Source of the DNA: Leptolyngbya sp. SIO1E4
Lineage (GTDB): Bacteria; Cyanobacteriota; Cyanobacteriia; Phormidesmidales; Phormidesmidaceae
NCBI GenBank assembly: GCA_010672825.2
Contig: JAAHFU020000001.1
Span: 186,001 to 250,000, forward strand
Direction of reading: 5' to 3'
DNA: 64,000 nucleotides
How positions within the stretch are numbered: position 1 is the stretch's first letter; every line of letters starts with the position of its first letter. The position numbers and the translations under genes are program-made. Below the pieces are notes generated by a model. That model saw only the letters and a program-made list of their open reading frames with translations, did no database searches and had not been told where the DNA came from. Below are positions 31,228-39,402 of this stretch, in pieces.

Positions 31228-32058
31228 TTAAACAACCTCAGGTTCAACGCGACCGTAAAACTGCCCCTGAATCTTGACCGGCATAGACTCTTTGGCCCCG
31301 AATTCACTATCAGAAGGCTGTTCGCTCTCGAAAAATCCAGCAATTTCTCCGGTGCTGCTGTCAACGCGATTGATCTGCAGAGAAATACGTCCCTGGCCGA
31401 TATCAAAGCTCTTGATGTTCTGGCGCACAAATTCTTCGCTGTCAGCACTAATGGGAAGCCCTACTGCCGAGTCGTAACCCATAGCTAAGCCACGGCCTTT
31501 CGGGTCAATAAAGCTGGAGGTGCGGTAAGGCGGTACCTGAAAAGTCCCCGCCAGAAGCGTAGACGGACTCAAATTCGTTCCGCCGCCCTGATTTTTGGCC
31601 ACGAGTCCTTTGACGGTAAATAGCAGCGGTACCCGTTCTCCGTCGGGTAACTGCACCGTCACCGGCTGGAAGTCAAACCCGCCCTGCTCAACAAAGGTCA
31701 TCGTTCCGTCTGGGCCAACCTTCAAAGACCCACTGACCTGATCGAGACTGAAGCTAGAGCGAGTCAGTGGCTTCGTCACCACAAATTTGCCTGCTTCACG
31801 CTTCATCAAAGGCGTTTGCTTGACCAAAAAGGTCTTGGGCTGCAGGCAAAGCTCTTTGATCTGATAGGACTGATTGGCATCCATTGCGATCGCATCTAGG
31901 CTACTCTCCGGGAGCTGAGGACAGTTATTGGCCAGCCCACTTCCCCTAATGTCGTCGTAGCTCAAGGAGCCGTCATTGACCTCTGGACCGCTACCACAAG
32001 CAGTTAACAGCCCCAGACACAAGGCTAAAAAAACACCCACCAAAGCACGATATTTCAT
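31228..32058 (-). CDS. psbO: PSII manganese-stabilising protein (PsbO paralog)
   Basis: PsbO is the main extrinsic protein protecting the PSII Mn cluster on the lumenal side. The 276-residue precursor has a lipobox-like LGLLTACG near residue 20, usual for cyanobacterial PsbO. The conserved disulfide cysteines are in ANNCPQLPE and KELCLQPKTF. Core blocks include LTRSSFSLDQVSGSL, TFVEQGGFDFQPVTVQLPDG, DPKGRGLAMGYDSAVGLP and GEIAGFFESEQPSDSEFGA. It lies inside the far-red cluster, oriented opposite to psbV, and a truncated second copy of its start lies directly upstream. A standard psbO probably exists elsewhere. Confidence 0.93.
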   Translation of the reverse strand: MKYRALVGVFLALCLGLLTACGSGPEVNDGSLSYDDIRGSGLANNCPQLPESSLDAIAMDANQSYQIKELCLQPKTFLVKQTPLMKREAGKFVVTKPLTRSSFSLDQVSGSLKVGPDGTMTFVEQGGFDFQPVTVQLPDGERVPLLFTVKGLVAKNQGGGTNLSPSTLLAGTFQVPPYRTSSFIDPKGRGLAMGYDSAVGLPISADSEEFVRQNIKSFDIGQGRISLQINRVDSSTGEIAGFFESEQPSDSEFGAKESMPVKIQGQFYGRVEPEVV

Positions 32059-32146
32059 ATTTACTACTCACATTCATTCATTAGGACGATTCCAAGTTCA
32101 GTGCAGGATGTGCCGCTTTTCCTCAAGCACAGCTCTACGGTTTGGG

Positions 32147-32287
32147 TTAGGTTTGGACAAGGCTTATGCCTTCTTTAATATCGTCGTAGCTCAGCGCGCT
32201 GCTCTCTGTTTTTGGGCCGCTACTACAAACAGCCAACAGCCCCAAACATAAGGCTAAAAAAATAGCCATCAAAGCACGATATTTCAT
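32147..32287 (-). pseudogene. psbO: Truncated psbO start (duplicate)
   Basis: A 46-codon frame translates MKYRALMAIFLALCLGLLAV, then CSSGPKTESSALSYDDIKEG, then ISLVQT and stop. Residues 1-38 mirror the start of the intact psbO (MKYRALVGVFLALCLGLL, SLSYDDIRGSG). The bases upstream of both ATGs are also alike (cactcacattcattcattaggacga). It is thus a tandem duplicate of psbO including its leader, cut off after the first 38 codons. Confidence 0.85.
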
Positions 32288-33100
32288 CTCCACCACTCAC
32301 ATTCATTCATTAGGACGACTCCCAGCTTTATGTGAAATGATTGCTTTTCTTAAAGCATTCTTCACAGTCAGGATTTTAGACAAGGTTTATTCCTTACAAG
32401 CATGAAAAATAAGCGTTTGAGCGCTGCTATCAGCCCGGCACGACGCTATGCCGACTGTGGCGTTGCTCAGACACTATCCGACTTTTCAAACACGCTTTAT
32501 CGGGTCTGACCCGTGTTACGCATTCAATCAGAAAAAGCTGAAGAACTGATGAAGATAAAATCCATCCACAGCAGACTATTAACTTTATTTAAGGGATTTT
32601 AATCCTTTCATGGGTTCTTCATTTTTTTAGCTTATTCTTCTTGCAAACCTTAGTAAGGCAGAGTCTTAAGCAGAGTCTGAATCAATACGACTCGGGCAGT
32701 CTACTCAGGCGTGAGGGGCGCTTATATAAGGGTTCCTGAACTAAGCGAGTAGACAATGCTTTGGGGTTAAGGTCTCTCCTGCTTCTTAGCAATTCTCTTG
32801 AAAGTTCCTGTTTGTATCGTTCTCTGTGAAGTCCTATCTCACTAAAGATTTCGAGTTCTCTGACTGGATCTTTAGTCGTGGGCGGGCTCATATTGACTCG
32901 ATATCAATCAGAGGAGACAGGAACTCCAAGGCAGCCTCTTAACAAAGGCAAGTCCAGCTTTAGATATCCCTTTTTAGATTAGAAAGCGCTCCGAAAGGTT
33001 TCGGGTGTTTTCCTGAAAAGCATGGCTCTAAACCTTGCAAAGGTTCATGAGAGTAGGCTCAATCCGATTAATTATTTAGCTTTAGATTGGGAGAAATAAA
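32288..33100. other. Spacer of about 800 bp before the allophycocyanin block
   Basis: This spacer separates the psbO remnant (minus) from the apc block (plus) and should hold their promoters. It contains an 8-bp dyad gtctactc (32699-32706)/gagtagac (32747-32754) and a GC-rich region at 32425-32470. A minus-strand frame of 69 residues at 32682-32891 has no recognisable motif and is probably not a gene. The first apc gene has GGGAGAAA ahead of its ATG. Confidence 0.5.
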
Positions 33101-33577
33101 ATGAGCTTGGTCACGGAAATGATTCTCAGCGCAGATAGTGAAGCCCGCTATCCTGCTCCTAAGGAACTTCGGATTTTTCAAGACTTTGTTAAAACGGGCG
33201 AACAGCGCATTCGTATTGCAAAAGCTTTGGCAGAAAACGAACAGCGGATCGTCCAAAACGGGAGTCAGAAGTTCTGGGAGCGTTGCCCCAACACCCCAAG
33301 TAATAGCGGTAATGAGCGGAAGACGGCCTCCTGTCAGCGCGACCAAGGATGGTATGTGCGGCTGATTGCATATTCTATCTTGGCCGGGAGTGAGCGCCCC
33401 CTCGAAGAGATCGGCACGGTGGGCATCAAAGAGATGTACAACAACCTGGAAATTCCCATTCGGAACATTGCCGAGTGTATGCGCTGCCTCAAGGAAGAGG
33501 CTATGACGGTCATGAGCGAAGAAGACGCTCAAGAGGTGGCTCCGTACTTTGACCTCATTATCAATTCACTGTCATAG
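33101..33577 (+). CDS. apcD: Far-red allophycocyanin alpha-type subunit (ApcD paralog)
   Basis: A 158-residue phycobiliprotein of the ApcA/ApcD class. The bilin-binding Cys78 is in KTASCQRDQGWYVRL, followed by LAGSERPLEEIGTVGIKEM, the conserved alpha-subunit region. It is the first gene of the apc block and lies 67 bp before apcB2, its likely partner. FaRLiP clusters carry several ApcD paralogs (ApcD2, D3, D5). Which number applies here cannot be settled by eye. These subunits form far-red-absorbing bicylindrical cores with ApcB2 and ApcE2. Confidence 0.93.
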   Translation: MSLVTEMILSADSEARYPAPKELRIFQDFVKTGEQRIRIAKALAENEQRIVQNGSQKFWERCPNTPSNSGNERKTASCQRDQGWYVRLIAYSILAGSERPLEEIGTVGIKEMYNNLEIPIRNIAECMRCLKEEAMTVMSEEDAQEVAPYFDLIINSLS

Positions 33578-33644
33578 ACCTCTGTCGTAGACAGGCACTC
33601 AAAAATCATACCCATTTTCTAAATTCATCAGAGGAAAACCCCCA

Positions 33645-34130
33645 ATGCAAGATGCAATTACGACCCTCATTAATACATCCGATGTCCAGGGCAAGTACTT
33701 AGACGATAGCTCACTAGATAATTTGCAAGCCTACTTTCGCAGTGGTGACCTGCGGGCGCGGGCAGCTATGACCATTAGTGCCAATGCGTCCAAGATTGTG
33801 ACCAAAACCGTAGCTAAAGCGCTGCTTTACACCGACATCACTGCCCCTGGGGGCAATATGTACACCTGTCGTCGCTATGCTGCCTGTGTCCGGGATATGG
33901 ACTATTTCTTGCGTTATGCAACCTACGCCATGCTGGCAGGTGACCCGTCCATCTTAGATGAGCGGGTGCTTAACGGCTTAAAGGAAACTTACAACTCCTT
34001 GGGTGTTCCGGTGGGTGCTACGGTGCGCTCGGTGCAAGCCATGAAGGAAGTGGCTAACGAAATGTTAGGGGCTGAAGCAGGTCGAGAAATGGGCATCTAC
34101 TTCGACCACATTTGCTCGGGCTTGAGCTAA
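33645..34130 (+). CDS. apcB2: Far-red allophycocyanin beta subunit (ApcB2)
   Basis: A 161-residue beta-type allophycocyanin. It starts [20 protein letters not shown], has the bilin Cys81 in [20 protein letters not shown], keeps the Asn-rich beta pocket and ends in [10 protein letters not shown]. It pairs with the ApcD-type subunits to form far-red allophycocyanin. It is the only beta subunit in the cluster but has three alpha-type partners nearby. It is preceded by AGAGGAAAA and closely followed (47 bp) by the next apcD, so the genes are probably cotranscribed. Confidence 0.94.
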   Translation: MQDAITTLINTSDVQGKYLDDSSLDNLQAYFRSGDLRARAAMTISANASKIVTKTVAKALLYTDITAPGGNMYTCRRYAACVRDMDYFLRYATYAMLAGDPSILDERVLNGLKETYNSLGVPVGATVRSVQAMKEVANEMLGAEAGREMGIYFDHICSGLS

Positions 34131-34177
34131 CGCCATTGCCGACTAACACTCGTTTTCGTTGAGACACACCATTCATT

Positions 34178-34657
34178 ATGAGCATCATTACCCAGTCGAT
34201 CGCAAATGCCGATCGCGAGGCTCGTTACCTCAGCCGGGGAGAACTGGATGCGATTCGCTATTTCTTTGACGGTGGACAGCAGCGCCTCCGGATTGCCTCC
34301 ATTTTGAGCACCAACGTGGATTCCATTGTTGAAAAAGGCAGTCAGCGGTTTTGGCAAAGCTGTCCGGTCACCCCTAGCAATAGCGGTAATAGCACCTTCC
34401 GATCTTCCTGCATGCGAGATCAGGGCTGGTACGTCCGCCTGATCTCTTACGCGGTCGTGGTCGGAGATATTGATCCGCTTCGGGATACCGGGGTCAAGGG
34501 GGTTAGAGATATGTATGAGTCTCTGGAAATTCCCCTCAGAAACGTGGCGGAATGCATGCGCTGCTTGAAGGAAGTCACCCTGGATCTGTTGACGGTAGAG
34601 GATGCAGCTGAAGTTGCGCCCTATTTTGATTACCTGATTCAAGGGTTGATGCCCTAG
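34178..34657 (+). CDS. apcD: Far-red allophycocyanin alpha-type subunit (second ApcD paralog)
   Basis: A 159-residue ApcD-type subunit. Bilin-binding Cys78 lies in FRSSCMRDQGWYVRLISYA, aligning without gaps to the first apcD at 33101. It has ECMRCLKEVTLDLL near the C-terminus, as the first does. It differs mainly around residues 24-60 and 92-105. It lies between apcB2 and apcE2 on the same strand. The exact FaRLiP numbering is not assigned. Confidence 0.93.
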   Translation: MSIITQSIANADREARYLSRGELDAIRYFFDGGQQRLRIASILSTNVDSIVEKGSQRFWQSCPVTPSNSGNSTFRSSCMRDQGWYVRLISYAVVVGDIDPLRDTGVKGVRDMYESLEIPLRNVAECMRCLKEVTLDLLTVEDAAEVAPYFDYLIQGLMP

Positions 34658-34668
34658 GACATCGGAAC

Positions 34669-34737
34669 AGAAACCGGGTTTCTTCTGCCAGATGCCCAAA
34701 TTTTGGTGAGTGTTCGCACGAGAAACCCGATTTCTTT
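34669..34737. repeat. Dyad in the apcD-apcE2 spacer
   Basis: The segments gaaaccgggtttct and agaaacccgatttct are nearly perfect inverse copies separated by about 40 bases. The AAACCGGGTTTCT form recurs in many cyanobacterial spacers. It may act as a partial terminator or mRNA-stabilising hairpin between apcD and apcE2. Confidence 0.5.
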
Positions 34738-34791
34738 CAATACCGTACCGACACTCTAGTGACGTTTTGAATTTGGAGTTTGTAAAACGCC

Positions 34792-37170
34792 ATGACTGAT
34801 CGGATTAACGGGGGCAGTCCAGTTGTCCAGCCGCAGCAGTATCACACCGTACCGACCGCCGTCATTGCTAAGGCCCACCAGCGCGATCGCTATCTGAGCC
34901 GCAGCGAGGCCGAGGAACTCTCGGTCTTCTTTGGATCGGGGCTGCAGCGGCTAGAGATTGCACAAACCCTGACGCAACAAGCCGACAATATCGTAGCTGC
35001 CGGGGCTAATCGCATCTTTGTCGGGGGCAACGCCATGGCCTACCTGGATCGCCCCGAAGACCCTGTGGGCCTGCCCGGCTCGGACTACTACATCGCAGAA
35101 GACTACCTCTCTGCCGCCACTCGACAGCGGCGAGCGCAGGCAGCTTCCCGAGGGGGTCCCCGCTCTGTCGATGCTTCCAACAGCATCGCCGAGTGGTTTA
35201 AGGATGTGTTTGCTGGAGGGAAACCCGCTGCCCCCAGTGGCTTTCGCACCATTGATATCTCCCGCTATGGCACTGTGCGCATGAAGCGCTCCCTACGGGA
35301 TTTGAGCTGGTTTTTGCGGTATATCACCTACGCGATCGTCGCAGGGGATACCAGTATCATCAGCGTCAACACCCGAGGCCTGCGGGGGGTAATTCCAGAA
35401 GATGTCACCGTGGCCACGGTGGTGGCGCTGCGGGAAATGCAGTGGAAAGCCCTCACCTATTTTCCGGCTACATCGGCATCCGCCGCTTTGGTGAAGCGAT
35501 ACTTCGACGTCTTAATTGACGACTATTGGGTCGAAAAACCCGCCCAGCGGCTCCGGAGTGGAGTTTCCAAAAACCACCCCGGTCTGCAGCTGCCCCAAAG
35601 CTATGGAGATAGCGCGATTCCCTGCCCCAGATGGGTGATGAAGCCCGATCTGCCCGACATGGAAAAAAATGCGGTGGTGCGGGCTGCTTACCGGCAGGTC
35701 TTTGAGCGCGATATTACCCAACCTTACGGCCCAGCTCTGACGGAGCTGATCTCCCAGGTGAAGAGTGGCTTCTGGTCGATGAAAGAGTTCGTCCGCCAGC
35801 TCGGGAAATCGCGACTTTACCGGCAACTGTATTACGAGCCCTACAGCATCAGCCGCAGTATTGAGCTGGCCTGTCGGCACTTCTTGGGCCGGGGGCTGAG
35901 CTGCATGGAGGAGTTTCAGACCTACTTTGAAGTGATGTCTACCCAGGGATTTTTGGCCTTGGTGGATGCCTTCATTGACTCTCAGGAATACGCTGACTAC
36001 TTTGGCGAAGAGACGGTTCCTTTCCTGCGGGGGTTGGGACTAGAAGCCCAGGAATGTCGGAACTGGGGGCCACAGCTGGATCTGTTTAAGTACAGTGCGC
36101 CCATGCGGAAGGTGCCTCAGTTTGTCACCACCTTTGGTGGGTACCAGCAGCCTCTGCCCAATCAACATCCCTACGGGGTGGGGAACGACCCGCTGGAAAT
36201 CCAGTTTGGGGCCATTTTCCCGCAGGAAACGCGCAGTCCCAAAACCCAGCCTGCCCACTTTAGTGAAGACAGTCGCCGGATTTTGATCGCCAGCGGTGCT
36301 GGCAACGGCCACAGCGGCTTTAACGGCGGATTCTCTAACAGCTCTAATGGCAAGGTCGATCTGGGTAGAGTTCCCGGTTCTATGGGGCATCACGTGCTGA
36401 GATGGGAAGGGGTTCACACGGAGAATGGCCAGCGTCGCAGGCTAACCGCCACCCGCCCCAGTACTAACCCGCCCAGCATGAACCTCACTTACCACTCCCC
36501 TGAGGCCATTATTCGGGCGACCTATCGTCAGGTATTTGGCCGTGAGGTGTTTGAGGGTCAGCGTCAAGGGGTTGCGGAGACTCAGCTCAAGGCTGGCAAT
36601 ATCACCCTGCGGGAGTTTGTGCGCCAGCTGGCGAGATCTCGGGTGTTCCGCCAGATGTTCTGGGAAGGGCTTTACGTCACTAAGGCGATTGAGTACATCC
36701 ATCGACGGTTGCTAGGGCGACCCACCACCAACCGCCGAGAAATGGGCCGGTACTACGATCTCTGTGCCCGCCAAGGGTTTTATGCCTTGGTGGATACCCT
36801 CGTTGACAGTGCTGAATACACCCAGGTGTTTGGGGACGACATTGTGCCCTATGAGCGCTATCTGACGCCTCGCGGAGTGGCTCTGCGATCGCCCCAGGGG
36901 CCAGCGGCCTGGTTCAAACCTCGGGAAAATCCCTCTATCGCTGGGGAATGGATGCAAAGCCATCCCCATCCAGTGTTTGGGAATGCCGGTGGCGTTGCTG
37001 TGATGGCACCTCCGGCGTCAACCCAGACAGCGGCGGCCGCCCCGTCCTCAAACAGGCCCGCCCAGAGTGTGCCTAGCCATGGGGGCAATGGCGGTGCTTT
37101 AACCGCATCTGGGGGCAGTGCGCAACCTGCCACTGAGGGGGCTCAACCCCAGGCCAGTTCTCAATCTTGA
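34792..37170 (+). CDS. apcE2: Far-red phycobilisome core-membrane linker (ApcE2)
   Basis: ApcE organises the phycobilisome core and passes energy to the photosystems. The 792-residue protein has an N-terminal phycobiliprotein-like domain (1-245) with an inserted loop (about 84-150), then two linker (REP) domains at about 275-420 and 560-705. These contain AAYRQVFERDITQPYG and ATYRQVFGREVFEGQ. Two REP domains fit a two-cylinder core. The bilin domain has no cysteine at all: the region that carries the bilin Cys in normal ApcE reads GVIPEDVTVATVV. Published ApcE2 proteins bind phycocyanobilin non-covalently, which fits. The tail is Ala/Ser/Gln-rich. Confidence 0.96.
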   Translation: MTDRINGGSPVVQPQQYHTVPTAVIAKAHQRDRYLSRSEAEELSVFFGSGLQRLEIAQTLTQQADNIVAAGANRIFVGGNAMAYLDRPEDPVGLPGSDYYIAEDYLSAATRQRRAQAASRGGPRSVDASNSIAEWFKDVFAGGKPAAPSGFRTIDISRYGTVRMKRSLRDLSWFLRYITYAIVAGDTSIISVNTRGLRGVIPEDVTVATVVALREMQWKALTYFPATSASAALVKRYFDVLIDDYWVEKPAQRLRSGVSKNHPGLQLPQSYGDSAIPCPRWVMKPDLPDMEKNAVVRAAYRQVFERDITQPYGPALTELISQVKSGFWSMKEFVRQLGKSRLYRQLYYEPYSISRSIELACRHFLGRGLSCMEEFQTYFEVMSTQGFLALVDAFIDSQEYADYFGEETVPFLRGLGLEAQECRNWGPQLDLFKYSAPMRKVPQFVTTFGGYQQPLPNQHPYGVGNDPLEIQFGAIFPQETRSPKTQPAHFSEDSRRILIASGAGNGHSGFNGGFSNSSNGKVDLGRVPGSMGHHVLRWEGVHTENGQRRRLTATRPSTNPPSMNLTYHSPEAIIRATYRQVFGREVFEGQRQGVAETQLKAGNITLREFVRQLARSRVFRQMFWEGLYVTKAIEYIHRRLLGRPTTNRREMGRYYDLCARQGFYALVDTLVDSAEYTQVFGDDIVPYERYLTPRGVALRSPQGPAAWFKPRENPSIAGEWMQSHPHPVFGNAGGVAVMAPPASTQTAAAAPSSNRPAQSVPSHGGNGGALTASGGSAQPATEGAQPQASSQS

Positions 37171-37181
37171 GCCATGGCCAA

Positions 37182-37260
37182 TCGGGTGGATGGGGCAATG
37201 CTGGGCAAGCACGGGAGAGGCAGTAATGCTTACCGACCTATCCACCCCATCCACCCATTT
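37182..37260 (+). terminator. Dyad downstream of apcE2
   Basis: GGGTGGATGGGG near 37185 pairs with CCCCATCCACCC near 37245, a 12-bp perfect stem around a loop of about 50 bases. It lies just past the apcE2 stop. It may attenuate transcription into the next genes; there is no T run. Confidence 0.45.
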
Positions 37261-37273
37261 ACCCCTCTGAAAG

Positions 37274-37462
37274 ATGACCCAAAACTATCCCCTCAAACCA
37301 TCCCCTTCATCGCCCTCGGCAGTGAAGGCAGGCCCTGAGGAGCCCTATTCATGGCTAAAGCCGTTCCATTGGTCTCCTAACCCCTTGGACTATCGCATCC
37401 ATATTGGCTGGTTTGGGGGCGTCCACATTTATTCCAAATCCCAGAGCCATGAGCATCGTTAA
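37274..37462 (+). CDS. Possible 62-residue peptide overlapping the third apcD
   Basis: The frame begins MTQNYPLKPSPSSPSAVKAG and has the stretch WSPNPLDYRIHIGWFGGVHI. RIHIGWFG resembles the RxYxGWFG start of the first helix of D1 proteins (ChlF here has RVYIGWFG), but nothing else of D1 follows. Its last 14 bases overlap the ATG of the following apcD. It could be a real small gene, a leader peptide coupled to apcD, or a remnant of a psbA gene. No strong ribosome-binding site. Confidence 0.3.
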   Translation: MTQNYPLKPSPSSPSAVKAGPEEPYSWLKPFHWSPNPLDYRIHIGWFGGVHIYSKSQSHEHR

Positions 37463-37979
37463 ACAGGTCATTCTCAACGCCGATGAAGAACGGCGCTACC
37501 CAACCCCGGGTGAGCTGCGGATGATTCGCACCTTCTGTAAAACCGGAACGGAGCGCATTCGTTTAGCTAAAACCCTGGAAGAAAAATCCCAGTCCATTGT
37601 GGATCGGGGCACCCGTCAGTTTTGGCGCATCTGCCCCAAAACCCCGAGCAACAGCGGCAACAGCCGTAAAACGGCAGCCGCGAAGCGGGACGTTGCCTGG
37701 TATGTGCGCTTGATTAGCTACTGCTTGCTTGCCGGAGACGATCGCCCCCTGCGGGAGATTGGCCTGGTGGGCATGAAGGATCTGTACACCAATGTGGGCA
37801 TTCCCCTGACCAATATTTTGCAGTTCATGCGCTGTCTGAAGGCTGAGGCGATCGCCCAGTTAGACGAGAGCGATGCAGACACAATCGTTCCCTACTTTGA
37901 CGAAATTATTCAGGAGCTAGCTCTGCCAGGGGCGCCCTATTTCATGAATGACGGCCCGGGTGAGAGTGAGCCTGTTTAA
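37449..37979 (+). CDS. apcD: ApcD paralog lacking the bilin cysteine
   Basis: A 176-residue ApcD-type protein starting MSIVKQVILNADEERRYPTP. It aligns without gaps to the two other ApcD paralogs through residue 80, but the bilin cysteine is replaced: KTAAAKRDVAWYVRL has Ala78 where they have Cys78. The pocket region is otherwise kept, and another Cys (92) lies in ISYCLLAGD. A hydrophilic tail of about 16 residues (APYFMNDGPGESEPV) is extra. It may bind bilin non-covalently, like ApcE2, or act without a bilin. The start is the ATG at 37449; the frame upstream overlaps another small frame. Confidence 0.92.
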   Translation: MSIVKQVILNADEERRYPTPGELRMIRTFCKTGTERIRLAKTLEEKSQSIVDRGTRQFWRICPKTPSNSGNSRKTAAAKRDVAWYVRLISYCLLAGDDRPLREIGLVGMKDLYTNVGIPLTNILQFMRCLKAEAIAQLDESDADTIVPYFDEIIQELALPGAPYFMNDGPGESEPV

Positions 37980-38122
37980 CGCCTTAGCCAATACCGAGTC
38001 TGCCTGAAGCGGCGACCCAGTTGGTTCAACCGGCTGTGACCTTGCGTCCATCGCAAGCCGTTAGGAAAACGCACTTATTTCCTTCTTTAAAAAGACGTAT
38101 TGGAAAGACGAGGACATTACCA

Positions 38123-39181
38123 ATGACGATTTCAATGGGAACACTCAAACCAGCAAGAAGCTGGGTGGGTGAACTCGACGACTGGTTAAAACGCGATCGC
38201 TTTGTGTTTATCGGGTGGTCTGGACTGCTCCTGTTCCCCTGCGCCTATCTGGCGATTGGGGCCTGGTTCACCGGTACCAGCTTTGTCACTTCCTGGTATA
38301 CCCACGGCCTTGTGAGTTCCTACCTGGAGGGCTGTAACTTTCTGACAACAGCAGTCTCCACCCCTGCTGAGAGCATGGGACATTCGCTGCTGCTGCTGTG
38401 GGGACCAGAGGCCAACGGCGATTTTACCCGCTGGTGCCAGATTGGTGGCCTGTGGAACTTCACCGCCTTCCATGGGGTGCTAGCACTCATGGGCTTCATG
38501 CTGCGGCAAATTGAGGTGGCCCGCCTGATCGGGATTCGCCCCTATAACGCGATCGCCTTTTCGGCCCCGATTGCGGTGTTTGTCTCGGTGTTTTTGATGT
38601 ATCCCTTGGGCCAGTCGAGCTGGTTTTTTGCCCCCGGCTTCGGCGTCGCCGCCATTTTCCGCTTTCTGCTGTTTTTCCAAGGGTTCCATAACTACACCCT
38701 CAATCCCTTCCACATGATGGGCGTGACGGGCGTACTGGGCGCAGCTCTCCTCTGCGCAATTCACGGCGCTACGGTGCAGAACACCCTGTTCAAAGACTCA
38801 GAAGGCAAAAACACCTTCAAAGGCTTTAGCACCACCCAGGCAGAAGAAACTTACTCGATGGTGACGGCCAACCGCTTCTGGTCACAGATTTTCGGCATTG
38901 CCTTTTCTAACAAGCGCTGGCTGCATTTCTTCATGCTGTTTGTTCCGGTAACGGGCTTGTGGATGAGCGCCATCGGCATGGTGGGATTGGCCTTTAATTT
39001 GCGGGCTTACGACTTTGTTAGCCAGGAACTTCGAGCCGCTCAAGACCCTGAATTTGAGACCTTTTACACCAAAAATGTCTTGCTGAATGAAGGGGTTCGG
39101 GCCTGGATGGCAGAGCTGGATCAACCCGCTAAGAAGTTTGTCTTCCCAGATGAGGTTCTGCCTCGTGGGTTCTCCGAATAG
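38123..39181 (+). CDS. psbD3: Far-red photosystem II D2 protein (PsbD3)
   Basis: D2 forms the PSII reaction centre with D1 and holds QA. The 352-residue protein starts [20 protein letters not shown], preceded by GAGGA; the open frame extends 34 codons further without support. It keeps [17 protein letters not shown], the YD tyrosine in [13 protein letters not shown], and the chlorophyll and iron ligands around [15 protein letters not shown] and CAIHGATV. The residue after GFHN is Tyr where common D2 has Trp. It is the first gene of the plus-strand psb block and is followed 221 bp later by psbC2. Confidence 0.96.
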   Translation: MTISMGTLKPARSWVGELDDWLKRDRFVFIGWSGLLLFPCAYLAIGAWFTGTSFVTSWYTHGLVSSYLEGCNFLTTAVSTPAESMGHSLLLLWGPEANGDFTRWCQIGGLWNFTAFHGVLALMGFMLRQIEVARLIGIRPYNAIAFSAPIAVFVSVFLMYPLGQSSWFFAPGFGVAAIFRFLLFFQGFHNYTLNPFHMMGVTGVLGAALLCAIHGATVQNTLFKDSEGKNTFKGFSTTQAEETYSMVTANRFWSQIFGIAFSNKRWLHFFMLFVPVTGLWMSAIGMVGLAFNLRAYDFVSQELRAAQDPEFETFYTKNVLLNEGVRAWMAELDQPAKKFVFPDEVLPRGFSE

Positions 39182-39402
39182 GCTGCCTTAGCCTAGCGGC
39201 TGCCGCCCCCATTCAAACCGGCGGGCGGCTCAGGCACCCAAATGATTTAAGAAAAGATCCGTCCGTTTGTCTGAGCGGAGTGTGTCAGGGCTTTTTATCG
39301 AGTCCCAACCATGCCCAACCCGGATGGGCAAATCCGCCCCTACCTTGTAGATGATTTTTTCTGTTGATGACTCCAACTTACGTTTGAGGAGGTTCTAACT
39401 CA

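Noticed and set aside
32682-32891. 69-residue minus-strand frame before the apc block
   Set aside because: It has no motif or family resemblance, is very Arg/Leu-rich, and overlaps an inverted repeat in a probable promoter region.
33068-33532. 154-residue frame antisense to the first apcD
   Set aside because: It is a shadow of a well-identified phycobiliprotein gene; a similar antisense frame occurs under the second apcD for the same compositional reason.
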